Of a stretch of 64,000 nucleotides of DNA, positions 34,378 through 49,067 are shown piece by piece. Origin of the DNA: Calendula officinalis (Eukaryota > Streptophyta > Magnoliopsida > Asterales > Asteraceae); contig OY970820.1 in the NCBI GenBank assembly GCA_963853835.1, forward strand, positions 73,218,909 to 73,282,908, written 5' to 3'. Each line of letters begins with the position of its first letter. The first letter of the stretch is position 1. The position numbers were made by a program, and so were the translations under genes. The notes beneath the pieces were generated by a model that had not been told where the DNA came from, searched no databases, and was given only the letters and a program-made list of their open reading frames with translations.

Positions 34378-37142
34378 GGTCTCCAGAGTTGGGTGATAGT
34401 GATAATGATAGATGGTTTGAATTCACAAGTGAAGGTTTCGGGAATATAAAGGGCATTTGTGGGGTATGTAACTGAAAAAACACATTAATATCCGTTAAAA
34501 ATCCCATATAATGACCTATACAATGTATTGAATTAACATATAATGACCTGAATTAACATAAACTGACCGTTTAAATTGTATGATAATTGCCAAAAGTGAT
34601 AGCATTTGACTTGGGATTTTAGGCAGAATATATTCCCTATCATTTGACTTGGTGGTTCCACTCTTGATTTCAAATTCCGTGATTTTAGTTGTACCCTTCT
34701 AATCCTTCCCAAAATCAAATAGTTAATTATGGAGAATTAAATTGTTCCTTATTTACGTCAGTGATATTTGTTTTCCAAATCCCTATTTGAAAGTACGAAT
34801 TTAATTTACCTAAAATTGATGAAAATTGATGAATCCCTTAAATCAACAATCCTTGAACAAAACACGTTCGAATTTAATCTGCCTAAAATCTCTGAATATT
34901 GATAAATCGTACGACGTTCTAATACAGTTGTGTGATTGTAAAAAAAATGACACCAAATTCGTCCTTTTCAACAATCCTTGAACAAAATCTCTGAAAATAA
35001 GGGGAGTTAGGGTTATGAACCAATTTTGACAAGCACGAGAAAGTCAGTAGAGCAAGGGTGAGGAAGGGGAAGGGGATTTCGAACCTGGGGATGGCAACCT
35101 GGTTCTCCATTGGGAAGGGGAGTTAGGGTTATGAACCAATTTTGACGTGAAAATCAGGTGACAAAAATATGTACGGTACGCATAAAAGAATGTTCTGACT
35201 TACGTGGCTTTAGATATGTTACGTGGCATTAGGAGTTTGCCATGTGGATTTGGAAGTTGCCATGTGGCTTTAAAGCTTTTATTTATTATATATAAAGATT
35301 GCTTAAAAGTAGAAAAAAACACCAAATGGGCCCCACCACCTCATTTGGACGGTTGTATGGTGGGGGAAAGCCCCATTTCTTTTTCATTTCTCCATATCTC
35401 TCTCTCTACGTTATCCTCTCTCTCTCTCTCTCTCTAACATCTCTCTAGAAAATCCAAAACCATCTTCTTCCTTTGCTTGATCTTGCTTAAACCCTTGCTC
35501 AAATCTCGTTTTTGGGGTGTGATTCTTGTGTTAGAAGAAGACTTGTAGTAAGTGGTTCCCTCCTCTTTATGTTCTTGGTGTTCTTGAGTCTTATGTTAAA
35601 CTAGGGTTTTAGATCTTTGAATGATTCTTGCTAAATGTTGTTATAGATAGTATATAAGGTGTTTATACAAGGTTTGTCATGTAATGTGTGGTTGATTGAT
35701 GAAAGGAGGAAGGTTTGGTGAAAATCACCTACAACCTCCATTAATGGTGGATGTTGAAGGTGAGTTTTGACAAACCTTGGATTTCTTGATGTTTGAATGG
35801 TTAGAATTGTTCATTAGGTTGACAAGACATGTTTAGTAAGTTATGGATGTTGAGAAATTAAGTAATGTATGTTTAGATGGAATATCTAACTAGTGTTTGG
35901 ATGGTTTGGGTCAAAATTGTTAACTAGTAATTTGGAAGTAAGATACTTGGATTGTTGGTAATTATGAACTTGATGAATTGTTACATGATTATGACTTGTT
36001 AGTTATAGAGAATATGTGCTAGTTGATGGAAATTGGAAGTGTTGTAGTCATGTTCGAGTTTTTGACCCGTTTGGGCCATTTGGTAGTAAAGTGACTTAAG
36101 AAACTTGGATTGTGCAAGTATAAGTGTTTTGTTAGGTTATGTGTTAGAAATGTTATTGATAACAATTGGTGAATTATAAGTTGATGATATGATTGTAGTT
36201 ATAGAAGGTATTATTGTTTAATAATCCAGTTTTGACCCGTTCGGGTGATTAAATGGTGGAACGACCCAATTGTTGAATGGTGTATGTATAAGTGGGTTTA
36301 ATATACTTATCTGTTAGAAATAGTACTTATAACACTTGGTGGAAAGTTAGTTTTCATTATTGTTAATATTGGTGATTATTGATAAGTACCAGTTATTAAC
36401 TCGGTGTTCTTTGGTGTACAGGATCCGAGGAGGAAACTCAGTGATATTAGCTCACTGAGTTACGGGAATTGAAGGTTACAGTGAGTGGATTTAACCTCCA
36501 ACTTGTGTTTGGTTACAATTGGTTTGGTATCGCATGTTTGGCAGGAAAAATGCAGGAAAATACAGAAAGAATGCAGGAATCGGACCCCTGTCAAGAGTTC
36601 ACGTTCGTGAACTAAAGTTCACGTTGTTGAACTATTGTTCACGATCATGAACTCCGGGCAGCGGGTTTTCGGGTCGTTTTTCGGGCGCGAATTTTTGACA
36701 GTTTGCTTGTTTGGTACCTATTTGATCGGGTTAAGCGAAATAGGATATGTGCACATAGATGAAGAGGTTTTGCTTGATTGGTAGAACAATGGTTAAGTGG
36801 GACAGTGGTTAATCGGTTACGAGGAGTATCGATCGTGGAGATGTTTGTGCTTGCTTGTTGTGCTTTACATAATTTGTAGATTATGTTCATTCACTTAGCT
36901 TTGTGCTAATCCCTCCATCGTTGACTCTTTTCAGGTTGATCGGTGCTTTGGACGGAATGAGTGACCAAGCTCAATTGGATATGTTTTGTCAAATGAGCCA
37001 TGTCGTTAAGTGACACCTTTAAATATTATTGTGTTGGAGTTTATTTTGGGACGTTTGGTTTGTAAACCTAAACCTAAACTTAATATTATCTTTATGCTTC
37101 TGCACACCTAAAAAAACGGTTTCTAAAATTTGCGGTGTTACA

Positions 37143-37848
37143 ATCTTAAACCTTGAATCCAACCAATCAACCATCAGTGAACAGTAAAATCTTGAATCAC
37201 AATTGTACTATAGGTATAATTAGCTTACGTGAAAAAGTCCATACTTATTGCCTATTAATCCATGGTCTAAATTCTTACTTTTGACTAGTGTAAATGAGTC
37301 GTGTTAATCATGAACTACTCGAGATTGACTAGTAAAATATTCAAAATCTATTTAATTTAAGTTGTGTCGAGCTCAAGCTACTCGAGCAAACCCTCAAGAC
37401 AAGCTGGCTATGAAAATACCCAGCTCGCGGGTCTAACCAAGCTTGTGTTATCTTACATTTTCATCTTTTATGTATATGCATATTTTCATAATTATTATAT
37501 TTTTTCTAATCGAGTCAAACTCGAAATTATTGAGTCGAGTCATGTCGAGTTTAAAAATGTGGAGTTAATCAATACATTATATTAATAAATGAGTTGAGTC
37601 GAGCTCCATAGTATTGATTATTAAATCGAGTCGAGTTCGATATTGAAACTAAAGGCTCGATCGAGCTTGAGTCGAATTTCAAGCTTCAAGTTTTATAATC
37701 GAGTCGAGCTGAAACTTAACATTGTTTCGAATCGACTAGTCTACTTTATAACTATACATTAGTTTGAAAAATAATCTTTAGATTTTTTTGACCATAAAAT
37801 AGTGCTATAAATATCAAGTCTTTGGAGTTTAGATGAACGGGAAAAATT
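37143..37848. other. AT-rich intergenic DNA with CTCGAG-rich remnant
   Basis: Between about 37360 and 37740 there are many CGAGT/CTCGAG motifs in both orientations, like the hAT-like element at 12759-13306, but clear ends were not found. No gene. Confidence 0.4.
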
Positions 37849-38199
37849 AGGCATGTGCAAATTGGACCGAGAACCGAATTGAACCGCATAACTTGACCGG
37901 ATTGAACCGAGCTACATCGGTTGAGTTCTCAGTTCTAATTTTTATTAAAAATCGGTTCTCGGTTCCAACCGATTTGGTTTCGAGCGGTTCGTTCGGTTCA
38001 AAACCGAGGAAAAAACCGAAAAAGGTTGAGGAAATCATCTCAGCTCTCGGTTCGGTTCAGTTTCAGCCGGTTCTAGTTCCTGTTCGGTCGGTTCCGAGGA
38101 TCATCGGTTCGGTCTTCAGGCAGGCCAAACTATTATTTTGATTCTCAGTTCTAATCGGTCCATGTCGGTTCGATCCGATTCTTGAACTGTACACATGCA
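37849..38199. mobile_element. hAT-like MITE with GGTTC-rich interior
   Basis: Ends AGGCATGTGCAAATTGG and CTGTACACATGCAG are imperfect inverted repeats. The interior repeats CGGTTC/GAACCG in both orientations. An 8-bp target duplication is only weakly supported (GAAAAATT versus GAAATAAT). Confidence 0.5.
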
Positions 38200-39040
38200 G
38201 AAATAATTGTAGCTAAAGGAAACCACAAATGAGTTAATTGAATATTTTTTGATAAATAATGGCTCATATGTAACAAGGGTTAGGAGCCCTTCATAGTTTA
38301 TAAGGTGGACCCGCGTATTGGACGGTTTATGTCAAGATGGTTCTTGTTAGATTATGTGCATGAACATATTATTCTTTTTTAACGTCAAAGTTAGTAAGTT
38401 GTGTTTGAGTTAAATAATGATATCCACAATAAATGGTATATTTTTCTTAGAATCCTCCACATATAGTGAATAAACCTCACTATCTATTCATCCGAGAAAA
38501 CGTTTTCAGCAAAACTCATACCCGAGATGTTAATGACCAGTTGACCTACACCATCTAACGATCCAACGTCATAACACACTTAAAGCTCATATATATGCGA
38601 TCCTGTAATATTGAGTTATTAATTGATTGAGTTTACATATTTATTAGGATATATAAATATGTAATGTAAATTAGTTTTATTCATGATAAATTTATTACTT
38701 GTATGGGCTAACGTTTTTATATATTATACATATTAATATTAATTTCGGGACCTAATAGTTATCGGATTAAATACCAAATGACATTTAGTCTAGCGGTATA
38801 ATGTTTGCCACCATCTTTGAAGTCAGAGGTTCAAGTCATGTCGTGGATATATGTGATAATTAGAAGTAAGAAAAGTAGTTATTAGATTAAAAGAAGAATC
38901 AGGCCCTTGCTTAATTAACGAGATGTGCTTAAACCCTAAAGCATTATCTGTATAAGGAAAAGAAAGGGTCATATTAATAATTTAATATTATACTTCGTAT
39001 ATTATATATTGAATTGCAAGGGCAAGTTATATTTCTTAGA
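38200..39040. other. Intergenic DNA with SINE-like pieces
   Basis: A SINE-like head lies at 38776-38860 (box A-like TCTAGCGGTA, box B-like AGGTTCAAGTC) and a minus-strand tail-like fragment at about 38375-38440. No gene seen. Confidence 0.4.
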
Positions 39041-39182
39041 GAAGGGGGTGTGGTGAGGGGATGCATCCGCCGGTTACCACGTATGCGTGCCGGCTCCGCC
39101 ACTGCACCGCCCGCTACGCGAGCGAGCAGGTGCGCCGGACGGTCGGCGAAGCCAGCGAGCCAATCGCGTGATGCCACGTGTA

Positions 39183-39203
39183 CTAGCCGTTGACAACGGC
39201 TAG
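39183..39203. repeat. Palindrome upstream of the Harbinger-associated ORF
   Basis: CTAGCCGTTG-A-C-AACGGCTAG, a near-perfect 21-nt palindrome about 146 bp before the ORF start. It may be a promoter site of the transposon ORF; this is inference. Confidence 0.5.
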
Positions 39204-39809
39204 TTTTCCAGAAAATTTAAACTTTTTTTTTATTTTTTTATAAATAAAACCTATTATAAATAACTCATTTAACCATAATCTTCTTTCACACCATCTTCTA
39301 CACACTCTCTACAATTTCTTACACTTTCACTCTCAAAAACTCACAAAAATGTCTCAACCACCACACCCCGAATGGATGAACGGTATTCTTTGATGGGGAA
39401 GTTCCGGCTCACCGGCGTCCAATCCGTCAACACCTTCGTCCCAACAATCGGTATCGTCCACCCAAAACACCGTGATGCCGACATATTCCCAAGAGCAATA
39501 CAACCACTTTATGCTTCAACAACAATTTCAAAACCTTCAACAACACCAACCCCCCCCCCCCCCTCAAATGTGGTCACAACAACAATGGTCACAACCACAA
39601 TCTTCACAACCACAACATTCACAACCTAAACATCCCGAGGCCGTTGAAAAGGCGAGAAGAAAGGGGGGAAAAGTTGCCGTCAACTTAAGTCGGACGGTCA
39701 TGCGGTGGACGCCGCACAAGAAGTTTTATTGGGTTAGCGTTTCCGAGGACCGCGAAAAGGGCGCCGACCAATCCAATGAATGTTTTTGGAACAAAATCTT
39801 TGTTGAGTT

Positions 39810-41730
<1,921 letters not shown>

Positions 41731-41733
41731 ACT

Positions 41734-41745
41734 TGGTATCAGAGC
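41734..41745 (+). other. Primer-binding site for initiator tRNA-Met
   Basis: TGGTATCAGAGC, three bases after the 5' LTR end, complementary to the 3' end of plant tRNA-iMet, the usual primer of this retrotransposon group. Confidence 0.9.
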
Positions 41746-41953
41746 ATTAGTCTAAGTGAATTAGGTTAGTTACCCACCCTAGACTTAGACTTTGCTTTTT
41801 GGGACATTATGTTCTATTGGAAGTTAGGTTGACCTTTAAGGATTATGGTTGAACATTGAGGGAATTGTTTTAAATCGAGCTATTCTTATGTTTAATTTTG
41901 ACTTTTAGTCAACTTGTTGGATTCTAATTGAGTTGACATCTTATTATAGTAAG

Positions 41954-44900
41954 ATGGCTAGAACGAGAAGTGGTCGATTGTTGGATGGGGAACAAGCTTC
42001 GAATTTGAATCAAGATGGGAACGGATTGGCCAATTCGGGTATCGGGAATAACCATACTCCGGTAACAATGGAGGCCATTCAATCCATGCTCACTAATATG
42101 AGAAATGTGATGCAACAAGATGTTAACCGGATCATAAATGATCGGTTGAACTTAAGAGATGATGATGAGGAAAGGGAGGAAGAGGAACGTCTTTTTGAGG
42201 AGGAGAGGGAAGAAGGTGAAGATTCCCCTCAACTCACTAAGACCAAGTCAACGGGGAACACCAACCCGACCGAGAAATCCTCCAATGGGTAAAGTGGTGA
42301 AGAGAGAAAGATTGAACGTGGAGGATGTTCATACAAGACATTCCTTGCATGCCGACCCGACTTCTACCTCGGGAGTACGGAACCGAAAGTGACGGTTCAA
42401 TGGATTCGAGAAACGGAGCGTGTGCTTGAGAGTAGCAAGTGCAAAGAGGAAGACATGGTGACTTATGCCTCACGTTTGTTCAAAGATGATGCTCTTACAT
42501 GGTGGGACACCGTGTATGAAACTTTGGGGAAGAAATCCATTTACAATATGTCGTGGGACGAGTTCACTAGGAGACTCTAGGAGAAGTATTGTCCCGAAAG
42601 GGAGTTGGAGGAGTTGTTGGAAGAGTTCATGCACTTCAAGAAAGGCAATTTGACCTTGGATGAGTATACCAAGAAGTTCACGGGATACCTCCCGTTTGTG
42701 TCAAGTACTTACCCAACCGAACGTAGTCGTGTGGTTCGGTTTGCCAATGGGTTACCATGGGAGTATGAGCTCGAAGTGAAGAGGGCAACCACTCTTGATG
42801 AGGCGATCAATGTCGCCCGAAGTGTCGAAAAAGTTAGCAAGAGGAGAGTGCAAGAGAGATCGGTTGGTAATGAGAAGAGAAAGTTTGAAAGTTTTTCGGG
42901 CCCATCAAAGAAAGGAAGATTTACCCCAAGCGGGTCAAAGCAAGGAAATGGTGGTGGCTATGCAAAATGTGTGAAGTGTGGCAAGACTCACCAAGGAGAA
43001 TGCAAGCTTGAAACGGGAAGTTGTTTCAAATGTGGAAGGTTTGGCCACAAGGCTAGAGATTATAAGGCCAAGAGCCTAGATGAGGTTGAATGTTTCTCAT
43101 GTCATGAGAAAGGGCATTATAGCAATGTTTGCCCGAAGAAAGGAACCGAAACGTTGGTGTCAACCGCTCACAAGAAACCGGAGCCGATGAAGGTCAAAGG
43201 TCGTGCCTTCCAACTCACACGTGAAGAAGCCAAGGAGACTCATGATGTCGTCTCAGGTACCTTGTTCATAAACGCCATACCCACTTATGTATTGATTGAT
43301 TCGGGTTCTACTTATTCTTTCGTGTCTCATGAATTTGGTGCTAAGTTTAAGGTTCCACTAGAGTTGCTTGATGATTTGTATGAAATAGAAGTAGCCGATG
43401 GAAAAACCTCTATGGTTCAACACATCTATAGAGATTGTGAATTAGAAATCGATAGCAAAAAGTTTAAGGTTGATTTGATGCCTATGGGGATTAAGGCTTT
43501 TGATGTAATTATTGGGATGGATTGGTTGGGAATCCACCAAGCCAAGATTTTGTGTGGAAAGAAGTTAGTGTCGATCAAGTCTCCCGAGAATGAGAAGGTG
43601 TATATTTATGGAGAAAAGAGGCATCATATGCTAAACTTGTTAACCGCCATTAAAGCAAGAAAGTGTTTATCGAAAGGGTGTTCATCATTTATAGCCTACG
43701 TCTTAGATGGAAGAAAAGAGAAGAAGACGGTTGAGAATGTGAAGATTATTCGGGATTTTCCCGAGGTTTTTCCCGATGACTTACCCGGCTTGCCACCGGA
43801 GAGACAAGTCGAGTTTCGAATTGACTTAGTTCCGGGGGCGACGCCGATTGCCCGAGCCCCGTATCGTTTAGCTCCAAACGAAATGAGAGAGTTGATGGCT
43901 CAACTTCAAGATTTACTTGATAAAGGTTTTATCCGTCCTAGTTCGTCACCATGGGGTGCACCAGTGTTATTTGTGAAGAAGAAAGATGGTTCGATGAGGA
44001 TGTGTATCGATTACCGAGAACTTAACAAGATGACGATTAAGAATCGATATCCTTTGCTAAGGATAGATGATTTATTTGATCAATTTCAAGGAGCCGATTA
44101 TTTTTCCAAGATTGATTTGAGATCGGGTTACCATCAAGTTCGTGTTAAAGAAGGTGACACCGAGAAGATGGCCTTTAGAACTCGCTATGGGCATTATGAA
44201 TTTTTGGTGATACCATTCGGTCTAACGAATGCCCCGGCTATTTTCATGGATCTCATGAATAGGGTTTGTAAACCATTCCTCGATAAATTTCTCATCGTGT
44301 TCATCGATGATATTCTTATTTTCTCCAAAACCGAAGAGGAACACGAAGAACATTTGAGGCAAACTTTGGAAGTCTTGAAACGAGAAAAACTGTATGCAAA
44401 ATTCTCGAAGTGTGAATTTTGGTTACGGGAAGTTCAATTTCTTGGTCATGTAGTATCTCGAAGCGGGATAAAGGTTGACCCGTCTAAGATTGAAGCGGTG
44501 AAGAATTGGGAAGCACCGAAAACTCCAACCGAAGTTAGAAGCTTTCTTGGGTTAGCCGGTTATTACCGAAGGTTTATTGAAGATTTTTCCCGAGTGGCGG
44601 TCCCACTCACTAGACTAACGAGAAAAGATGTGAAGTTTGATTGGGGGAAAAAGCAAGAAGAGGCCTTTGCCTTGTTGAAAGAAAAGTTGTGCAATGCACC
44701 GATTCTCACTCTACCCGACGGTATGGAAGATTTTGTAGTGTATAGCGACGCCTCGAATAAAGGCCTCGGTTGTGTTTTGATGCAAAGGGGGAAAGTGATA
44801 GCTTATGCCTCCAGACAATTAAAGAATGCGGAAGAAAGGTATACAACACATGATCTAGAGTTGGCGGCGATCATTTTTGCCTTGAAGATTTGGAGGCATT

Positions 44901-46588
44901 ACTTGTATGGTACAAGATGTACTTTGTACACGGATCACAAAAGTCTCAAGTATGTGTTTACACAAAAAGACTTGAATATGAGGCAAAGAAGGTGGATTGA
45001 GTTGATTAGTGACTATGATTATGAAATCGTTTATCACGAGGGAAAGGCCATTGTGGTAGCCGACGCCTTGAGTAGAAAAGTTTATGAAAAACCGGTTAAG
45101 GCTAAGTTGATGCGAATTGATGTAGTATCTAGTTTTATCGAAAGTATAAAAACCGCACAAAAGGAAGTGATAGGGAAGGACGAGTATAGGCAAGAGAGGT
45201 TGGGAAAGAACCAAGTATTTGAAGAAAATGATCAAGGGTTAAAAACCGTGAATGGCCGGATTTGTGTTCCGAAGTTCGGTGGATACCGAAAAGTGTTGTT
45301 CAATGATGCTCACAAGTCTAAGTATTCGATTCATCCCAGAAGTACGAAGACATATCAAGACTTGAAGAAAATTTATTGGTGGCCCGGGATGAAGTCGAGG
45401 GTAGCAAAGTACATATCAAAATGTGCCACGTGTGCACAAGTGAAAGCCGAGCACCAAGTGTCTTATGGTGTTGCACAATCGTTGCAAGTGCCGACCGGGA
45501 AATGGAATGACATCACAATGGATTTCATTGTTGGTCTCCCAAAGACGAGTAGAAATCACGACGCCATTTGGGTGATTGTTGATAGATTAAAGAAAAGTGC
45601 GTTATTCCTAGCTATTCGGGAAACCATGCCACTCGAGAAGTTGGCAAAATTGTATGTTGATGAAGTTGTCCGTTTGCATGGGGTACCATTGTCGATTGAG
45701 TCCGATCGGGATGCAAGGTTTACCTCGAGATGTTGGAGATCACTCCAAGAAGAGTTGGGAACAAAGTTGAGGTTGAGCACGGCTTACCATCCGCAAACCG
45801 ATGGTCAAACCGAAAGAACGATCCAAACGAGTGAAGATATGTTGAGATCGTGTGTATTGGATTTTGGTGGCAAATGGGATGAACATTTACCGTTAGTTGA
45901 ATTTTCATATAACAATAGTTATCACTCTACAATTAAGATGCCACCGTTTGAGGCATTGTATGGGAGAAAATGTTGGACGCCTTCTTGTTGGTTAGAGGCG
46001 GGTGAGACAAAACTCACGGGTCCCGAAATTGTGAAAATAACAAATGAGAAAATCGGGATAATTCAAAAGAATATGAAGGTGGCACAAGATCGCCAAAAGA
46101 GTTATTCGGGTTTGAAAAAGCGACCCTACGATTTGAATGTCGGTGATATGGTGATGTTGAAAGTGTCGCCTTGGAAAGGCGTGATGAGATTTGGAAAGAA
46201 TGACAAATTGAGCCCAAGGTATGTAGGCCCGTTTAGGATCTTGAAACGGGTCGGCCTACAAGCATTTAAGTTAGAACTTCCACCCGAGTTGCAAGGTGTC
46301 CATGACACCTTCCATGTTAGTAATTTGAAGAAATTTGTGGGTGAAGTGGAGAATATTATTCCACTCCAAGATTTGCGGGTCGATGCACCCAACCGGTTGA
46401 TTGAAGAGCCCGAGGCCATATTGGAGGCCCAAACGAAGAAATTGAGGAACAAAGAGATTGAGCTAGTGTTGGTCAAGTGGAAGCATTCACTTGGGCTAAA
46501 TTTGACTTGGGAAGTCAAAGATGAGATGAAGAAACGCTACCCGGATTTTGTAGATTATGAGACGATTCCGAGGACGGAATCCTCTTAA
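41954..46588 (+). pseudogene. Ty3/gypsy gag-pol polyprotein frame with two stops
   Basis: A single frame runs from the ATG at 41954 to TAA at 46588 (1544 codons before the stop), broken only by TAA at 42290-42292 and TAG at 42578-42580 in gag. Downstream of the second stop, 1327 codons are open (42605 on). Order: gag (SYKTFLACRP, ALTWWDTV); zinc knuckles near 42965-43135, one intact (CFSCHEKGHYSNVC) and one with Tyr in place of the last Cys (CFKCGRFGHKARDY); aspartic protease (LIDSGST near 43295); reverse transcriptase with FIDDILIF near 44305; RNase H (YSDASNKGLG; TDHKSLKYVF); integrase with an H-H-C-C zinc region (CATCAQ) and DDE residues (ITMDFIVG, SDRDARF, TDGQTER); and a C-terminal chromodomain-like segment (LVKWKHSLGLNLTWE). 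Lacking intact gag, this copy would need help in trans to move. Confidence 0.9.
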
Positions 46589-46600
46589 GGGGTAAATAGT

Positions 46601-48431
46601 TGTAACGACCGTAATTTTACGTTTGTTTTTCGTGTAATTTATTCGGGATTTATTCGGATTTTAGTATTTATATTAGATTGTGTTTCGGTTTGTGTTTTAT
46701 CGAATGTTTGAATGTTTGGGACTTGGTATAACCAAGTATGGGTCAAAACTTGGATGGAAACAAGTTCAAAGGCCAAGAATCTGGCTGGAACAGTCCTCGC
46801 GGCGCGAGGCAGGCGTGAGCCAGACGCGAGATCAAACAGTAGGTTCAGAACTCAGACGCGAGAGACTCGCGCCGAGCTCGTGTTGAGCTTCGCGTGGAGC
46901 TCGCGGCGCGAGCCTGGCGCGAGCGGGGCGCGAGGTAGGCGTTCCTGCGGCGACCAAGAAGACAACCCGCGTCACCTCGCGGCGCGAGGCAAACGCGAGC
47001 GGGGCGCGAGGTCTGTCTGGACTATATAAAGCTGAGTAGAAGCTAGGGCTCATAACACCTACGAACCCTAGACTTAGTGCAGCCATTTTTGAGAGCATTT
47101 GGACGGTTTTTAGAGCTAAGGAGCTCAAATCTTCATCATCTTGAAGGATTTAAGCATCAAGGGTAAGAATTCTTGCTTATTTCACTTTGTTACCTTCATT
47201 TTGAGCTTAGTATGGGTAACAATGGTGGTTTTGGGAACCCACCATGTCATCTTTGGGGAAGATGAACTTTCTTGAGTGTAAAACACTCATTGTATACTTG
47301 TAATCAATGTGTACAAGTTAGATTTGGGATTGATGATGGAAAATCTTGAACTAGGGTTTGAGATTCCACCAAGTTGTATGAACTTGGTGGTTGGGAATGT
47401 TTAGATGGATTAATTAGTAGCTAGTTATGGATTATAACTAGATTTTGTAATGATATTGATGTTAGGTCAAGAAGACCTTGAGATTGGAAGTACTTCCTCA
47501 ATTTGGAAGTAAGGATTGTGTTGTTGAACACAATTATTGGATAGCATTGCTAAGGTGAGTACATGTGATCTTTTATGAGTACATAGGAAAATGATTTTAA
47601 TGACTAAAATGATTAAAAGAGTTTTATTGAATAAAGATTTTCGATAAAGAAATTGATTGAAATGTTTATATGCCATGAAATGATTTGTGACATTGACTTG
47701 TTGAATTGATGATTGAATTGGAGCTAAGGCTCATGTAGATGACCAATTATGTGTTAGTCAAACTATCCGGAAATGATAACCCATTCGTGGGGGAGTTGAG
47801 ATTACTACTTGGGGCGGTACCTCCTTGCGCAAGGGTAGTATATCTAAGTGAACGATAACCCGAAATTCGGGGGACTATGATAACCCGATAAAAAGGGGGC
47901 TTACGATAACCCGCGAGACGGGGGAGTGATGATCTCGGTAAGTTTGGGAGAACCCCAATTACCATAAGATCTTTTGATGATAACCCATATCGGGGGAGTT
48001 GCTTCGGGATGACCCGTTGCGTTTGTGTGAGCTTAGGGCAAGCTCGAGATTATGTTGGACTTATGTGCAATTTGATAATCATTTTATTATTATTACTTAA
48101 CCGCATTTAATTATGACCGGGTCTAAAACCCATGTTTCTCACGAGACAATTTTTGTCTCACGTACTACGTTTTCTTTTATGTCTATGTACTCAGGTTCGG
48201 GAGCTAAGGATTAGGCGGCCCGTATTGTTAGCATTTGGATGATTAAGCTCGGTGTACTTATTTAATTCCCTAGACTAGTTTTGATATATATAATTGTAAC
48301 ACCGATTTTTGGTACTCCTTAATTATTCCAAATGTTTTATTTAAACCATATTTCGGATGTTATGGATTTTTAATGTTAAACTTATTTGTTTAAAAAGTTT
48401 AAATTGTTTTGAAAAAAATTGGTGTGTTACA
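46601..48431 (+). repeat. 3' LTR
   Basis: Copy of the 5' LTR, TGTAACGACC to GGTGTGTTACA. TATATAAA at about 47022. A short purine stretch (AAGGGG) just before it may be part of the polypurine tract. The GATAACCC...GGGGGAG units are better conserved here than in the 5' LTR. Confidence 0.95.
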
Positions 48432-49067
48432 GAGTTCAACAAGGATGTTGATACGCCGCGTACCAAAGACATGTTGACGGGGAAGTGGACGACTTTAAAC
48501 GGTAATTGTCAAAAATTCAACGGTATCTACAAACATTTGCAACGTACAAGCCGAAGTGGTGAAATGAGGTCGACTTTTTGGCCCGTGACCGACAAGCGTA
48601 CCGTGACGAGTCGTCGTAAAAAAAACAATTTAACAATGAAGGTGCGTGGGAAGTGTTGAGACATTGCCCGAAATGGGACGCCCCCGCACCCATTACGCTC
48701 TCCGATAATGAAGAACTTTTCGGGGAAGATAAGACCACGTCCGGCGGGAAAATCTCGTAAGGCAAAAAAGAGTAGATCGGAAAGTTCATCCGGCACTAAC
48801 ACCGCCGGAAGTGCCGCACCGCCAGACCTTGGCGAGGCTATGATGGCCGAGTTTAGGCGGAAAAGTGAAGCCGCTCAATCGGCTTACGAAAGGTCAAAGG
48901 CGCGGGATGACGTTTTCGTGCGGTTGGAAGAATTGCGATTCCTAAGCACTAACACCCACGGGTTGGGGCGCCAAGATAGGGCGAGAATCGTCAAAGAAAA
49001 AAAGGCGATCCGCGAAAAATACATCGTCGACGCAAATGAACTTGACGTGGACGATGACGACGAGTAG

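Larger units (their letters stand above)
22988..35298 (-). mobile_element. Large Helitron carrying Rep/helicase and RPA-like genes
   Basis: Read on the minus strand, the 5' end is A|TCTTTATATATAATAAAT at 35298 and the 3' end is the palindrome CCCGTGATTCATCACGGG (22999-23016) followed by TTTTAGGCTAG ending at 22988 and then T, the expected A-T insertion. Order from 5' to 3': RPA-like gene (34377-31687), a tandem 305-bp duplication (30880-30275), Rep/helicase gene (29584-23187), terminus. Helitrons transpose through a rolling-circle-like mechanism with an HUH Rep nuclease joined to a PIF1-type helicase; plant copies often carry RPA-like genes. Both genes here have frame changes, so this copy is probably no longer autonomous. 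Confidence 0.85.
22497..37142 (+). mobile_element. Ty3/gypsy LTR remnant, interrupted by a Helitron
   Basis: Left part 22497-22987 starts TGTAATAGCTATAAAG and reads as a plant gypsy LTR leader (TTTCGTTTCCGAAAATGCTTC, GAGTCCGTTTGTTA). Right part 35299-37142 continues it (TTGCTTAAAAGTAG, GGGCCCCACCACCTC, a (CT)n tract near 35415-35435) and ends GTGTTACA at 37142. Joining the two across the Helitron gives a sensible LTR of about 2.3 kb. No internal retrotransposon coding is present on either side, so it is probably a solo LTR; no matching 5-bp target duplication was seen (GAAAC versus ATCTT). Confidence 0.5.

Noticed and set aside
44855..46518. Minus-strand frames inside the gag-pol region
   Set aside because: Antisense shadows of the long polyprotein frame.
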